The notes: generated by a model not told the origin, from the sequence alone. Shown: positions 1 through 9,612, counted from the first letter of the stretch. The stretch is DNA of 64,000 nucleotides from Janthinobacterium sp. 67 (GCF_002797895.1 NZ_PGES01000001.1:4774001-4838000); one strand, 5' to 3'. Numbers and translations: made by a program.

Positions 1-379
1 TGCGCATGACGGCGTCATGACAGAACAGCACCACCGATTCGCGGTGCAGCATGGCCGAATACGGCTCCACGTACGAGCGTTCCGCCTTGCGCCCCGGTGG
101 AAACAGGCCGAAAACCTGGCCCTTTTCCAGCGCGTCGAGTCCCCGTTTCCAGGGGCGCGGCTGCAATTCCAGCCGGTAGCCGGGCATCGCGTCGGCCGCC
201 TGGCGCAGGATGTCGATATACATGCCCTTGAACACGCCGCTTTCCACATAACTGTACGGCGCGTAGTCGTCGTCGCCGTACAGGATGACGGTCTGCGGCG
301 TGGCCAGGGCGGGCGGCAAGGTGCCCAGCAGCGCCAGGGCCAGGGCCAGGCATCGTCTTGCCGTAATTACTGATTGCAT
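1..379 (-). CDS. Periplasmic substrate-binding protein (SBP_bac_3-like), 3' end cut by window edge
   Basis: The visible 126 residues start with a basic N-terminus and a hydrophobic alanine/leucine-rich signal peptide ending near PALA. The mature part begins with TVILYGDDDYAPYSY and continues through GVFKGMYIDILRQAA, the usual opening of family 3 solute-binding proteins (amino-acid ABC binding proteins or their orphan relatives). The rest lies outside the window, so ligand and partner transporter cannot be judged. No permease gene is next to the visible end; the neighbour is a thioesterase on the same strand. The ATG at 379 is chosen because the signal peptide begins right there. Confidence 0.7.
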   Translation of the reverse strand, partial: MQSVITARRCLALALALLGTLPPALATPQTVILYGDDDYAPYSYVESGVFKGMYIDILRQAADAMPGYRLELQPRPWKRGLDALEKGQVFGLFPPGRKAERSYVEPYSAMLHRESVVLFCHDAVMR

Positions 380-434
380 GCCGCTCCACATTCAATGTCT
401 TCCTGGCAAGCATACAGCATCGCGGCATGGCGAG

Positions 435-878
435 CTAATCGATCCAGTTCACCTGTGGGAACTTGCTGCCAAATTCTTCCGGCATGGGCACGACCTGGCT
501 GCGCTTGTAGTTGAAAAAGACAAAGCCGGACTTGGCCATCGCGATCAGGGTGTTGTCGCGCGGACGCGTGATGCGGAAAGTGATGTCGCCGCCATATTTA
601 TTGAAATCCATCACGCCCACTTCGAACAGCAGCTGGTCGCGCGCATGGGCTTCGGCGCGGTAGGTGGTGGCCAGGTCGGTGACGATGATGCCGGTGCCGT
701 CCGCTTCGATGTCGCGCACGCCATATTCGAACAGGAAGCGGGCGCGCGCCTCGGAAATCATGGAAATCATGGAATCGTTGCCGAGATGGTTGCCGGCATT
801 GATGTCCGTCGTGCGTACCGTCAGTTGCGAGGAATAGCAGTACTGGTCTTCGGGAAATTCAAGTTTCAAACGGGCCAT
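435..878 (-). CDS. Acyl-CoA thioesterase, 4HBT hotdog family
   Basis: This 147-residue protein has the length and pattern of single hotdog-domain thioesterases, which hydrolyse acyl-CoA to free acid and CoA in the cytoplasm. Visible features are the N-terminal TDINAGNHLGND segment, corresponding to the family's D-x-x-x-H-x-x-N catalytic region, a central helix with EARARFLFEYG, and a C-terminal strand FVFFNYKRSQVV. The reading frame stays open upstream to 986, but ATG 878 has an AGAGAA ribosome binding site just before it and matches where homology should start. The chain-length preference cannot be read from the sequence. Confidence 0.8.
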   Translation of the reverse strand: MARLKLEFPEDQYCYSSQLTVRTTDINAGNHLGNDSMISMISEARARFLFEYGVRDIEADGTGIIVTDLATTYRAEAHARDQLLFEVGVMDFNKYGGDITFRITRPRDNTLIAMAKSGFVFFNYKRSQVVPMPEEFGSKFPQVNWID

Positions 879-1010
879 GGTGTTCTCTTGAGCTGGGCGC
901 AGGGCGCGACGGAAAAAACCAATTCTAGCCGGTTCCCCGCGCCCCGTCGAAAAACACCCTCTGCCGCGTGCGCGGGTCCGCTGCACTGACGCATGTCTGG
1001 TTGCGTACGC

Positions 1011-2459
1011 TTATTGACGGACAATGCGGTACACCTTGCCCGTGCCGCTCAGCATGTACAGCTCGTTTTGCGCATCCTGGCCGAACGACAGGATATTGCC
1101 CACGTTTGCGATGCCCCAGTCTTTCACGGCCGATGCCGTGCCATTGCTGTAGCTGAAGCTTTTCAGCCAGGCGCTGCAGTAGTCGGAGAACAGGTACTGC
1201 CCCGCCAGTTCCGGCATGGCCGTGCCGCGGTACACATAGCCGCCCGTGATCGAGCAGCCGCCGGCCGTATCGTGGCCGTATTCGATGGCCGGCAAGACCA
1301 GTCCCGCCTGGCTGCAACCTGGGCTGTTGTAGCACTGCGTGCCTTCCATGATGTTCCAGCCATAGTTGTTGCCCGCCTGCCCCACGGGGCGCACGTCGAT
1401 TTCTTCCAGGTTGGCCTGGCCCACGTCGGCGATGTACAGCAACTGGGCCGGCACGTCGAAGGCGTAGCGCCACGGGTTGCGCAAGCCGTAGGCCCAGATT
1501 TCAGGGCGGCCGCCCGCCGTGGTAAACGGGTTGCCGGATGGGATGGCGTACGGCTGGGCCACCGTGCTGGCGCTGACGTCCAGGCGCAGCAGCTTTCCTA
1601 ACAGCACATTCGTGTTTTGCGCATTGCGGGGCGGGTCGCCCGCGCCGCCGCCGTCGCCCGTGCCCGCATACAGATAGCCGTCCGGGCCAAAGCTGAGCAG
1701 GCCGCCGTAGTGGTTGCTGAACGTGGGGTGGGGAATCGTGAGGATGGTCAGCGCGGACAGGGGATCGGCCACGTTGGCGTTGCCGGCCGACACTTGGCGG
1801 CGCTCGATGACGATATTGCCGGCCAGGTCGGTGTAATACAGGAAGAAATAGCCATTGCTGGCGTATTGCGGATGGAAGGCCATCGACAGCAAACCCCGTT
1901 CGCCGCTGGTGCTGGTGAGCGTACTGATGTCGAGGAAAGGTGCGGCCAGCAGATTGCCGTTCTGCACCACGCGGATGCGGCCGGCCCGTTCGAGGATGAA
2001 CAAACGGCTGTCGCCGGGCGGCGCCGTGAGGAAGATGGGCACGCTCAAGCCGCTGGCTACTTCCTGCAGGCCCAGGGCCAGCGGCGTGGCTGCCGCATAC
2101 AGGACGCTGGCGCTGGCCGTCGCTCCCGCATTGACTTGCACCTGCTGCGTGACGGGCGTGGGCGCCAAGGTCCCCGTGCCTTGCGCCACGCTGGCCGCGC
2201 TGATCGTGTAGGCGCCGGGCGCCAGGTCCGTCAAGGTGGTGCTTGCCGTCAATGTCTTGCTGTACGACGCAGGTCCCGTGACCGTGACGGCGCCCGCCAC
2301 GCCGGCCGGCAAGCCGCCGATGGCGAGCGCCAGGCTGCCGGTGGTGGTACCGGGCGCTGGATCGTCGTCGCCGCCGCCACAGGCGGACAGCAGGGCCAAA
2401 CAGCATGCCAGCAGCAGGGCCAGCCAGGCTCGGGGAGAGCGGGAAAGGATATGGCGCAT
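1011..2459 (-). CDS. PQQ-dependent sugar (glucose/sorbosone-type) dehydrogenase lipoprotein
   Basis: The 482-residue precursor has a lipoprotein signal peptide with lipobox LLSAC followed by a GGGDDD linker, so it is probably anchored in an envelope membrane. Residues about 35-120 form a small Ig-like/PEGA-like module (TTTGSLALAIGGLPAG). From about residue 130 comes the soluble quinoprotein glucose dehydrogenase beta-propeller, shown by RAGRIRVVQNG, RGLLSMAFHPQY, the histidine-containing FSNHYGGLLSFGPDGYLYAG, YGLRNPWRYAFD and LYIADVGQANLEEID. Such enzymes oxidise aldoses or polyols with PQQ. No pqq genes are in the window. An AGGAG site precedes ATG 2459. It is divergent from the formaldehyde dehydrogenase gene. 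Confidence 0.82.
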   Translation of the reverse strand: MRHILSRSPRAWLALLLACCLALLSACGGGDDDPAPGTTTGSLALAIGGLPAGVAGAVTVTGPASYSKTLTASTTLTDLAPGAYTISAASVAQGTGTLAPTPVTQQVQVNAGATASASVLYAAATPLALGLQEVASGLSVPIFLTAPPGDSRLFILERAGRIRVVQNGNLLAAPFLDISTLTSTSGERGLLSMAFHPQYASNGYFFLYYTDLAGNIVIERRQVSAGNANVADPLSALTILTIPHPTFSNHYGGLLSFGPDGYLYAGTGDGGGAGDPPRNAQNTNVLLGKLLRLDVSASTVAQPYAIPSGNPFTTAGGRPEIWAYGLRNPWRYAFDVPAQLLYIADVGQANLEEIDVRPVGQAGNNYGWNIMEGTQCYNSPGCSQAGLVLPAIEYGHDTAGGCSITGGYVYRGTAMPELAGQYLFSDYCSAWLKSFSYSNGTASAVKDWGIANVGNILSFGQDAQNELYMLSGTGKVYRIVRQ

Positions 2460-2669
2460 GTCAGTCTCCTGCGGGAACGGCGCAACGGCGACTCGAGGGA
2501 GCCTGTGCCAAGAATGCGCGTCTTGCTGCCTGCAGGTTTGTGCTGGCGCAAACGTGCGGCGCCATCGGACAAATGCGCCGCGTTTTCAGACAAGCGCGGA
2601 GCCAGCTGCGCCACCGCATTCGTAGCGGCCCGATAATGGCGCATCTGAAACCCAGCAGGAATGATACCC

Positions 2670-3776
2670 ATGAAAACCAAAGCCGCGATTGCCTGGAAGG
2701 CGGGCGCCCCGCTGACCATCGAAGAAGTCGACCTGGCCGGCCCGCGCGCCGGCGAAGTGCTGGTCGAGCTGAAAGCCACGGGCATTTGCCATACCGATTA
2801 CTACACCCTGTCCGGCGCCGATCCGGAAGGCATTTTTCCTGCCATCCTCGGCCATGAAGGGGCCGGCGTCGTCGTCGACGTGGGCCCGGGCGTGACGACC
2901 CTGAAAAAGGACGACCACGTCATCCCGCTGTACACGCCGGAATGCCGCCAGTGCAAGTTCTGCCTGTCGCAAAAGACGAATCTGTGCCAGGCCATCCGGT
3001 CCACGCAGGGCCGCGGCCTGATGCCGGATGCGACCTCGCGTTTTTCCCTGAACGGCCAGCCGCTGTTCCACTACATGGGCACTTCCACGTTCTCGAACTA
3101 CATCGTCGTGCCGGAAATTGCCCTGGCGAAGATCCGAGAAGACGCGCCGTTCGACAAGGTCTGCTACATCGGCTGCGGCGTCACCACCGGCGTGGGCGCC
3201 GTCCTGTTCTCGGCCAAGGTGGAAGCGGGCGCCAACGTGGCCGTGTTCGGCTTGGGCGGCATCGGCCTGAACGTGATCCAGGCGGCCAAGATGGTCGGCG
3301 CCGACAAGATCATCGGCATCGACATCAACCCGGCGCGCCAGGCCATCGCCCGCAAGTTCGGCATGACCCACTTTATCAATCCGAACGAAGTGGAAAACGT
3401 CGTCGACGCCATCGTGCAGCTGACGGACGGCGGCGCCGATTATTCGTTCGAATGCGTGGGCAACACGACCCTGATGCGCCAGGCGCTCGAGTGCACGCAC
3501 AAGGGCTGGGGCAAATCGTTCATCATCGGCGTGGCGGCGGCCGGGCAGGAAATTTCCACCCGCCCATTCCAGCTGGTGACGGGGCGCGAATGGCGCGGTT
3601 CGGCCTTCGGCGGCGCGCGGGGGCGCACGGACGTGCCGAAGATCGTCGACTGGTATATGGAAGGCAAGCTCAATATCGACGACCTGATCACGCACCGCTT
3701 GCCGCTCGAACGCATCAATGAGGGCTTCGACCTGATGAAGAGCGGCGAATCGATCCGTTCCGTGGTCCTGTATTAA
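2670..3776 (+). CDS. frmA: S-(hydroxymethyl)glutathione dehydrogenase / class III alcohol dehydrogenase
   Basis: This zinc-dependent dehydrogenase oxidises the spontaneous adduct of formaldehyde and glutathione, using NAD+, and thereby detoxifies formaldehyde in the cytoplasm. The 368 residues show the catalytic-zinc region ATGICHTDYYTL and GHEGAGVV, the structural zinc cysteine cluster PECRQCKFCLSQKTNLC, and the NAD-binding GLGGIGLNVIQ followed by GIDINPAR. Length and motifs fit the class III family well. An ATG at 2661 is in frame, but AGGA at 2657-2660 abuts it directly and is spaced 9 nt from ATG 2670, so 2670 is preferred. No frmR or S-formylglutathione hydrolase gene is adjacent. Confidence 0.92.
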   Translation: MKTKAAIAWKAGAPLTIEEVDLAGPRAGEVLVELKATGICHTDYYTLSGADPEGIFPAILGHEGAGVVVDVGPGVTTLKKDDHVIPLYTPECRQCKFCLSQKTNLCQAIRSTQGRGLMPDATSRFSLNGQPLFHYMGTSTFSNYIVVPEIALAKIREDAPFDKVCYIGCGVTTGVGAVLFSAKVEAGANVAVFGLGGIGLNVIQAAKMVGADKIIGIDINPARQAIARKFGMTHFINPNEVENVVDAIVQLTDGGADYSFECVGNTTLMRQALECTHKGWGKSFIIGVAAAGQEISTRPFQLVTGREWRGSAFGGARGRTDVPKIVDWYMEGKLNIDDLITHRLPLERINEGFDLMKSGESIRSVVLY

Positions 3777-3908
3777 TCGTATTGTATTAATCCTATCGGA
3801 CTGTACTCATTGCGCAACACATGACGGACGGGGCAGGGCGGCAGGCTGTACTTCGCCGCCTGCCCCTGCTAGGGTGTAGACATCACTGCCTTGCTTTGGG
3901 AGCCGTTC

Positions 3909-4142
3909 ATGTTTGCCACTGCCTATCTCGCGACCTTGCGCCGCATGCTGCCCGTCTTCCTTGGCGCGGCCCTGTCTTCCCTGCTCGCCTTGTGGTGGAG
4001 CAATGCCGCCATCCTTGCCACGCCCGCCATCTGGCTGGCGCTGCTGGCCACCTATCTGCTGTGCGCGCTGATGTTTACGCCGCTGGCCTGGCACCGCCAG
4101 CAGCTGGCCACGCGCCACGTGCGCACCAACAAGTCGCGCTGA
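3909..4142 (+). CDS. Small inner-membrane protein of unknown function
   Basis: The 77-residue product has two hydrophobic stretches (about residues 12-30 and 35-58) ending in a basic tail, HRQQLATRHVRTNKSR, as expected for a two-pass inner-membrane protein with a cytoplasmic C-terminus. I do not recognise the family. GGGAG at 3898-3902 is well placed for ATG 3909; an in-frame ATG at 3891 lacks such a site. The gene is convergent with the GlxA-type regulator, whose stop lies 13 nt beyond. Confidence 0.6.
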   Translation: MFATAYLATLRRMLPVFLGAALSSLLALWWSNAAILATPAIWLALLATYLLCALMFTPLAWHRQQLATRHVRTNKSR

Positions 4143-4154
4143 GCTTCCCTGCGC

Positions 4155-5159
4155 CTAGCGCGCCGTGCTGGAAAAGCGCTCGCGATAATCGCGCGGCGTG
4201 ATGGCGAGCTTCTTTTGAAACAGGCGGCGCAGCCTGTCCTCGCTATGCAAGCCCGCCTGTACGGCCACCTGTTTTAAGGAAGACACATTGTCCTCCAGTA
4301 AACGGCGCGCCACTTCGAAGCGGGCCGTGTCGATGAATTCCGTGGGGCTGGTCCCCGTTTCGCGCTGGAACACGCGCGTAAAATTGCGCTCGCTCATGGC
4401 CAGCCTGGCCGCCAGCAGCGGCACGGTGAGTTCTTCGGCAAGATGCTCCATGATCCAGCCCTGCAACTGGCGGATGGTCGGATGCGTCGTCATCTGGCTC
4501 GACAGGTGCACGGAAAACTGCGACTGGCCGCCGGGCCGCTTCAAATACACGACCAGGTCGCGCGCCACTTCCAGCGCGATATCGCGGCTGAAATCGTCTT
4601 CCACCAGGGCCAGCGCCAGGTCGATGCCGGCCGTCACGCCGGCGGATGTCCAGAATTTCCCTTCCCGCACGAAAATCGCATCGGCATTGACCTGTATCAA
4701 GGGGTACCGCTGGCGCAGGCTGTCCACGGCACTCCAGTGCGTGGCGGCGCTCTTGCCGTCGAGTACGCCGGCTTCGGCCAGGAAGAAGCAGCCCGTGCAC
4801 AGGGCCGCCAGCGTGTCGATGCGCGGCGCCGCCTCAGCCACCCAGGCGGCGAGGGCGGGAATGTCCTGCAAGACTTGCTCGACATGGTGGCAGCCGACGA
4901 TGACGGCCAGGTCCGGCAGGCGGCTGGCATCGAGCGCCTTGCTCGCGTGCAGCGACATCAGCGTGTCGGACTCGACCGGGCCGATGGCCGTCGAGGCGAT
5001 GCGCACGTCGTAGCCGCCGGGCAAGTTGCGCAGGCGCAAATGGGTGTTGGCGTAGTCAAACACCTTCATGGCGCCGATGGCTTCGAGCGCCTTGAAGCCG
5101 GGATAGACGATGATGTCGACGGTGCGCAAGGGGAATTCTTTGGGGCTGTGCTTGATCAT
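4155..5159 (-). CDS. GlxA-family transcriptional regulator (DJ-1/PfpI domain plus AraC helix-turn-helix)
   Basis: The N-terminal half (about residues 10-180) is a DJ-1/PfpI-like fold, opening with VDIIVYPGFKALEAIG and containing the nucleophile-elbow-like AALCTGCFFLAEAGVL. The C-terminal third is an AraC-type double helix-turn-helix (TVPLLAARLAMSERNFTRVFQRETG and AVQAGLHSEDRLRRLFQKK). Proteins of this architecture sense small molecules and usually activate neighbouring catabolic genes. It is divergent from the large MshQ-like gene starting at 5275, with 115 bp between, but a regulatory link is only a guess. The start is uncertain: ATG 5213, ATG 5159 and a later TTG are all in frame and none has a good ribosome binding site. 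Confidence 0.8.
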   Translation of the reverse strand: MIKHSPKEFPLRTVDIIVYPGFKALEAIGAMKVFDYANTHLRLRNLPGGYDVRIASTAIGPVESDTLMSLHASKALDASRLPDLAVIVGCHHVEQVLQDIPALAAWVAEAAPRIDTLAALCTGCFFLAEAGVLDGKSAATHWSAVDSLRQRYPLIQVNADAIFVREGKFWTSAGVTAGIDLALALVEDDFSRDIALEVARDLVVYLKRPGGQSQFSVHLSSQMTTHPTIRQLQGWIMEHLAEELTVPLLAARLAMSERNFTRVFQRETGTSPTEFIDTARFEVARRLLEDNVSSLKQVAVQAGLHSEDRLRRLFQKKLAITPRDYRERFSSTAR

Positions 5160-5274
5160 GCGATATGCGCGAGGGTGAAAAATACTGCCATAATGCAATA
5201 ACAGCGAGGACATAGATTAGCATGGAATAAGCCACGCGCCCGCTGTCTTCCCATTCATCGAATTCCTGGATATC

Positions 5275-8217
5275 GTGCGCTTACTTCCCTTTTTTGCCTC
5301 CCTGACACTGTTGCTATGCTCAACTTTTGCCCAGGCGGCCACGCTCAATTTCAACGGCGGCGCCGTCAGCGGCTGTAGCCTGGGCCAGGACGGCTTGCAA
5401 TACACATGCGTCTCGCTGGCGCTGGGTTCTACGGACGTCATCGTCATTGGCGGCGCATATGGCGTGACGGTCAACAGTTCCCTGGCGATGAGCTATAACC
5501 AGGGCTTGACGATGAGCGGCAATGCCGCGCTGACGGTCAAGGGCAATCTCGATATCAAGGACATCAATCCGTCGAACCTGAAGGTGACGGGCGGAAGTTT
5601 GAGCGCCGAGGGCGGCACTTTCCTCATGGGCGCGCAGGAACAGACGATCACGGCGAATATCTTCGCCACGACCATCAAGATGGGCTCGAACAACGTCACG
5701 GTGACGGGCAGGATCAGCGCCAAGGGGCCGGTGGAAATCGCCTCGGGTTCGCTCATCAACGGGCCGATCAGCGGCACCATCGTCAATATCCTTGCCGCCA
5801 ATACCCGCATCCAGGGCGATATCACGGCGACCACTTCGCTGACCATCGGTTCCGGCAGCCAGGTGACGGGCAACCTGAAGTCGCCGACGATCGACTTGAA
5901 GGCGTCCGGCCTGCTCGTCACGGGCGACGTGGAGGCAAGCAATTCCCTGTCGATCGCCTCCGGCAATGGCATCAAGGGCAACGTGGACGCCGGCGAGGTG
6001 ACCCTCGACTCGTCCAACGCCTATATCACGGGCAACGCCAAGGTCGACCACATCACTCTGGGCTGGCAGGGCCGGGTGCAGCAAACCATCACCTGCAAAG
6101 CCTATACGCCATCGAACCCGTGCAGCTGCGTGACCAACAACAGCGGCTGGGCCTTCAATGAACCGATGGGCCCGAAATGCGGCCCCGCCACCCCGACCGG
6201 GCCTCATCATTTCCAGATCGATCATTCGGGCAATGCCCTGACGTGCGCACCGCAGACGGTAACGGTGACGGCATGCGCGGATGCCGCCTGCAGCGCCAGG
6301 TACACAGGCGGCGCGAGTGTCACTGTCAGTCCTGGCGGCGCGACGACGCAGATCGGCAGTAGCGGCGTGGCGACGGCCAGCGTGCGCCAGTACACTGTCG
6401 GTACGGCCGCCCTGGGCCTGACGAGCGTGCCCGTCGCCACGGACCCGCTCGTATGCAAGCGCGCGTCGGACAACAGCCGCAGCTGCGACATGAGCTTTGC
6501 GGCGACAGGCTTGACGGTTACTCCCGTCAATCACAATTCCGCCGTGGCCACAGCATTCAAAATCAGCGCCTTGCAAGACAAACCGAACGAGCAAGCCTGC
6601 GTGCCTCTGTTTGCGAATGCCAGCAAGGATCTGACCCTCAGTTGCAGCTACAGCAATCCCTCCACCGGCACCTTGCCGGTCCTGGTCAAAGGGACGGGGA
6701 CCTTCGTTCCATTGGCCGCGAGCACCGGCAGCGCGTGCAGTGCGACGGGCCAGTCCGTCAACCTGGCATTCGATAACGCTGGCGTTGCCACGGCAACCAT
6801 GTCTTATGCCGACGTGGGCAAGCTGACGTTGACGGCGAAATATGAATCGGCCAGCGGCGATGACAAGGGCTTGAAGATGCAAGGCAGCGGCACCGTGGTG
6901 GTCGCCCCATACAATTTTGTTTTCAGTGCGATCGCCACGCCACAGCGTGCGGGCCTGGCCGTGACGGGCGTGCCGTCGGCAACGGCGGTTAACGTATCTG
7001 CACGGAACTTTTTGAATGCAGTCGCACCCAACTTTGGCCGGGAATCGACGCCGCCAACCGTGCTGCTGGGACGTACTGTCGTCGAACCCACGTTTGCCGG
7101 CCACGCCGAGCCGTCGGCCGATGGCAGCCTGGACTTCAACGGGGGTGTCCTGAGCGCTACGGGCATGAGCTGGAAGGAAGTGGGATCTGTTCAATTTACG
7201 GCCAGTCTGATCAACTACCTGGGATGGCAGCTGCCTGCCGTTAACGGTGTCGTTCCACCGCTGGCAAGCGGCACGAGTGGCCAGGTGCGGTTCATCCCGC
7301 ATCACTTCATCACGGAACTGATCAAAAAGGATGACGGTGACAAGCCGGCCGCCGCCAACGGCATCGCCACGCCGTGCGCTGCACCGCTCACCTGCGCCAA
7401 TGACGGGGAAAAAGGCCGCTACGCTTACTCGGGGCAGGCGATAGGCGTGCGCGTGACGGCGCGCGCCTTTGGCGAGACGACGACCCAAAATTATGACGAG
7501 CTCAATCCGAGCGTCCTGGCGCCCGTGCTGCTCGAAGGCCTGGATGCGGCCACGGGCACGATTTCCTTTCCGCCGAGCACCTCCGATGGCAGCAGCCGCC
7601 TCACCGATGGCAGCAAGGCACAAGTCACCATCACCAGCGTGGCGCCCGCGAAATTCACCCTCGGCGTTGCCTCGCCCATGGTCGCCTACCGTTTTCCAGG
7701 CAAGGCAGGCGTACCCGTGAAGGTGGCGCCCACCGACGTGCGCTTGCGCGCCAGCAGCACCTATCCCGGCGGCGCCGTCGTCAGCTCAATCTCGCCATTG
7801 ATACAGAACGAGGCACGGATGACTGTGCTGTCGGGGCAATGGCAGGTAGCCCACGGCTATGGCTCCGAATTGCTGCCCCTTAAACTGGCCGTGCAAGTGC
7901 AGTACTGGAATGGCAAGAAATGGACCACGAATCTGCTCGACAGTATCAGCGCGTTCAACAAGTCGGACATGGTGTTGGCCAATTGCAAGAAGACGCTGGA
8001 CTGCAGCAAGCTGGCCGTTGATGACCGGACCTATACCGTCGCTCAAGGGGCGCTGCCGCAAATCAATCTCCTGACCTTGCTGGCGCCCGGCGCCGGCAAG
8101 GCCGGCAGCGTGGACGTTTCCGTTGGCAACCATCCCTACCTGGGCAGCACGGTGGGCGTCGCCGTCTTTGGCATCCTCAGATCGGGCCCCGTGATTTACC
8201 TGCGCGAGATCTATTAG
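5275..8217 (+). CDS. MshQ-like exported DUF6701 protein with bactofilin-like repeats
   Basis: The 980-residue protein starts at GTG and has a clear signal peptide (LLPFFASLTLLLCSTFAQA). Residues about 60-270 are a run of short hydrophobic/glycine repeats such as ITATTSLTIGSGSQVTGN and VEASNSLSIASGNGIKGN, reminiscent of bactofilin or other beta-helix repeats. The middle has Ig-like Thr/Ala-rich segments with paired cysteines. The C-terminal part (from about residue 540) resembles DUF6701 of MshQ, most clearly in GYGSELLPLKLAVQVQYWNG. MshQ belongs to the MSHA pilus locus, yet no msh genes flank this copy. It is therefore likely a surface or secreted protein of unknown role. The start codon has only a weak ribosome binding site. 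Confidence 0.72.
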   Translation: MRLLPFFASLTLLLCSTFAQAATLNFNGGAVSGCSLGQDGLQYTCVSLALGSTDVIVIGGAYGVTVNSSLAMSYNQGLTMSGNAALTVKGNLDIKDINPSNLKVTGGSLSAEGGTFLMGAQEQTITANIFATTIKMGSNNVTVTGRISAKGPVEIASGSLINGPISGTIVNILAANTRIQGDITATTSLTIGSGSQVTGNLKSPTIDLKASGLLVTGDVEASNSLSIASGNGIKGNVDAGEVTLDSSNAYITGNAKVDHITLGWQGRVQQTITCKAYTPSNPCSCVTNNSGWAFNEPMGPKCGPATPTGPHHFQIDHSGNALTCAPQTVTVTACADAACSARYTGGASVTVSPGGATTQIGSSGVATASVRQYTVGTAALGLTSVPVATDPLVCKRASDNSRSCDMSFAATGLTVTPVNHNSAVATAFKISALQDKPNEQACVPLFANASKDLTLSCSYSNPSTGTLPVLVKGTGTFVPLAASTGSACSATGQSVNLAFDNAGVATATMSYADVGKLTLTAKYESASGDDKGLKMQGSGTVVVAPYNFVFSAIATPQRAGLAVTGVPSATAVNVSARNFLNAVAPNFGRESTPPTVLLGRTVVEPTFAGHAEPSADGSLDFNGGVLSATGMSWKEVGSVQFTASLINYLGWQLPAVNGVVPPLASGTSGQVRFIPHHFITELIKKDDGDKPAAANGIATPCAAPLTCANDGEKGRYAYSGQAIGVRVTARAFGETTTQNYDELNPSVLAPVLLEGLDAATGTISFPPSTSDGSSRLTDGSKAQVTITSVAPAKFTLGVASPMVAYRFPGKAGVPVKVAPTDVRLRASSTYPGGAVVSSISPLIQNEARMTVLSGQWQVAHGYGSELLPLKLAVQVQYWNGKKWTTNLLDSISAFNKSDMVLANCKKTLDCSKLAVDDRTYTVAQGALPQINLLTLLAPGAGKAGSVDVSVGNHPYLGSTVGVAVFGILRSGPVIYLREIY

Positions 8218-8305
8218 CCTGGACCAAGGGCAGGCGCAGAAAGGCGGAAAAACCAGTAACATGGCTGGCTGTGGCATTCCCCCCAACCTCAGACTGGAGT
8301 TTTCT

Positions 8306-9004
8306 ATGAGCACAACTTCGCAGTGGATCGATATCGCCGGCCCGGACGGCACCTTCCAGGCTTACCTGGCCGTGCCGCACGTGGGCAAGGGCCCCGCCAT
8401 CATCCTGTTGCAGGAAATTTTCGGCGTAAACGAGCACATCCGCGCCGTGGCCGACCAGTACGCGGCCGATGGCTACGTGGTGCTGGTGCCCGACCTGTTC
8501 TGGCGCGCCGGCGCGCATATCGAACTGGGCTATGACGCGGACGGCTGGAAGCGCGCCGTCGAACTGATGCAGGCCACCGACAACCCGCATGCCGACGCCG
8601 ATATCGCCGCCACCGTCGCCGTCCTGCGTGCGCGCCCTGAAGTGACGGGCAAGCTGGCCTCCGTCGGCTATTGCTTCGGCGGCCGTCTGTCGTACCAGGC
8701 GGCCGCGGCCGGCCTGGTTGACGTGGCCATCGCGTATTACGGCGGCGGCATCCAGAACAAGCTGGACCTGGCCGACCAGATCAAGGTGCCGCTGCTCATG
8801 CATTTCGGCGGCCAGGACAGCCATATCCCGCCGGAAGCCGTGCAAAAGATCGCCGAGCGCTTCGAAGACCGGCAAGATGTGGAAATCCATATCTACCCGG
8901 GTGCCGAGCACGGTTTCAACTGCACCCATCGCGACAGCTACCAGCAGCGCGCCGCCGCCCAGGCACATGGCAATTCGCTGATTTTCCTGGCAGAAAATCT
9001 GTAA
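8306..9004 (+). CDS. Dienelactone hydrolase family protein
   Basis: A 232-residue alpha/beta hydrolase with the cysteine-type catalytic triad of dienelactone hydrolases: the nucleophile elbow GYCFGG (cysteine in place of serine), the aspartate in GGQDSHIP and the histidine in GAEHGFNC. The N-terminal ILLQEIFGVNEHIRAVADQYA, with its glutamate after LLQ, is also typical of the family. True dienelactone hydrolases act in chlorocatechol breakdown, but isolated copies like this one usually have unknown substrates. GGAG at 8296-8299 selects ATG 8306 over an upstream in-frame ATG. No catechol pathway genes are nearby. Confidence 0.87.
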   Translation: MSTTSQWIDIAGPDGTFQAYLAVPHVGKGPAIILLQEIFGVNEHIRAVADQYAADGYVVLVPDLFWRAGAHIELGYDADGWKRAVELMQATDNPHADADIAATVAVLRARPEVTGKLASVGYCFGGRLSYQAAAAGLVDVAIAYYGGGIQNKLDLADQIKVPLLMHFGGQDSHIPPEAVQKIAERFEDRQDVEIHIYPGAEHGFNCTHRDSYQQRAAAQAHGNSLIFLAENL

Positions 9005-9156
9005 GACTGCCTCGCCAGACTGGCCGGCCGCCAATGCCGAATCCAATACGCGCCCAGCAGCAATGCCGCATGGGCGCTAAAATAGCGGCTGTGCCGGGCA
9101 ACTCCGGCCGGCCGGGCGCCGCGCCCGGCAAACCTGGATGAGGAACCGAATTAAAG

Positions 9157-9573
9157 ATGGCCCAAGTAATTGTTTCTGTAACGTTGGCGGCAAGCGCCGA
9201 ACGAGTGTGGGATTTTATCGGCGGCTTCCAGTCGCTGGCTGAATGGTCGAGCTCGATCAAGACCAGCTTGTCCGAGCACGGCGGCCGCGTGCGCCGCCTG
9301 AAAACCACGGACGGCGCCGTCATCGCCGAACGCCTGCAAAGCTACAGCGAAGCGGACAAGAGCTACAGCTACACCATCGTCTCGGGCCCGATCCCCGTCA
9401 AGAACTACCGTTCCACCCTGCGCGTGACGGGCGAGCCGGGCGCGAACGAGTGCGTGGCGCAATGGTCGAGCGAGTTCGACGCGGCCGAAGGCGTGGAAGA
9501 GGTCATGGTGGGCGCGTTTCAGCATCTGTATGAGACGGCGTTTGTCGACCTGAAACGTATCATGGCCATCTGA
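9157..9573 (+). CDS. SRPBCC family (polyketide cyclase / START-like) protein
   Basis: This 138-residue protein opens with VIVSVTLAASAERVWDFIGGFQSLAEW, the characteristic first strand and helix of SRPBCC ligand-binding folds, and ends with the long amphipathic C-terminal helix (VEEVMVGAFQHLYETAFVDLKRIM). The fold makes a deep hydrophobic cavity used for small ligands, but no ligand can be named. It follows the dienelactone hydrolase gene on the same strand with a 152 bp gap. Stop 9573 is followed by the palindromic repeat cluster. Confidence 0.8.
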   Translation: MAQVIVSVTLAASAERVWDFIGGFQSLAEWSSSIKTSLSEHGGRVRRLKTTDGAVIAERLQSYSEADKSYSYTIVSGPIPVKNYRSTLRVTGEPGANECVAQWSSEFDAAEGVEEVMVGAFQHLYETAFVDLKRIMAI

Positions 9574-9612
9574 AGCCGCGTATCCGGCATTCCCACCGGC
9601 GCTAACAATGTT

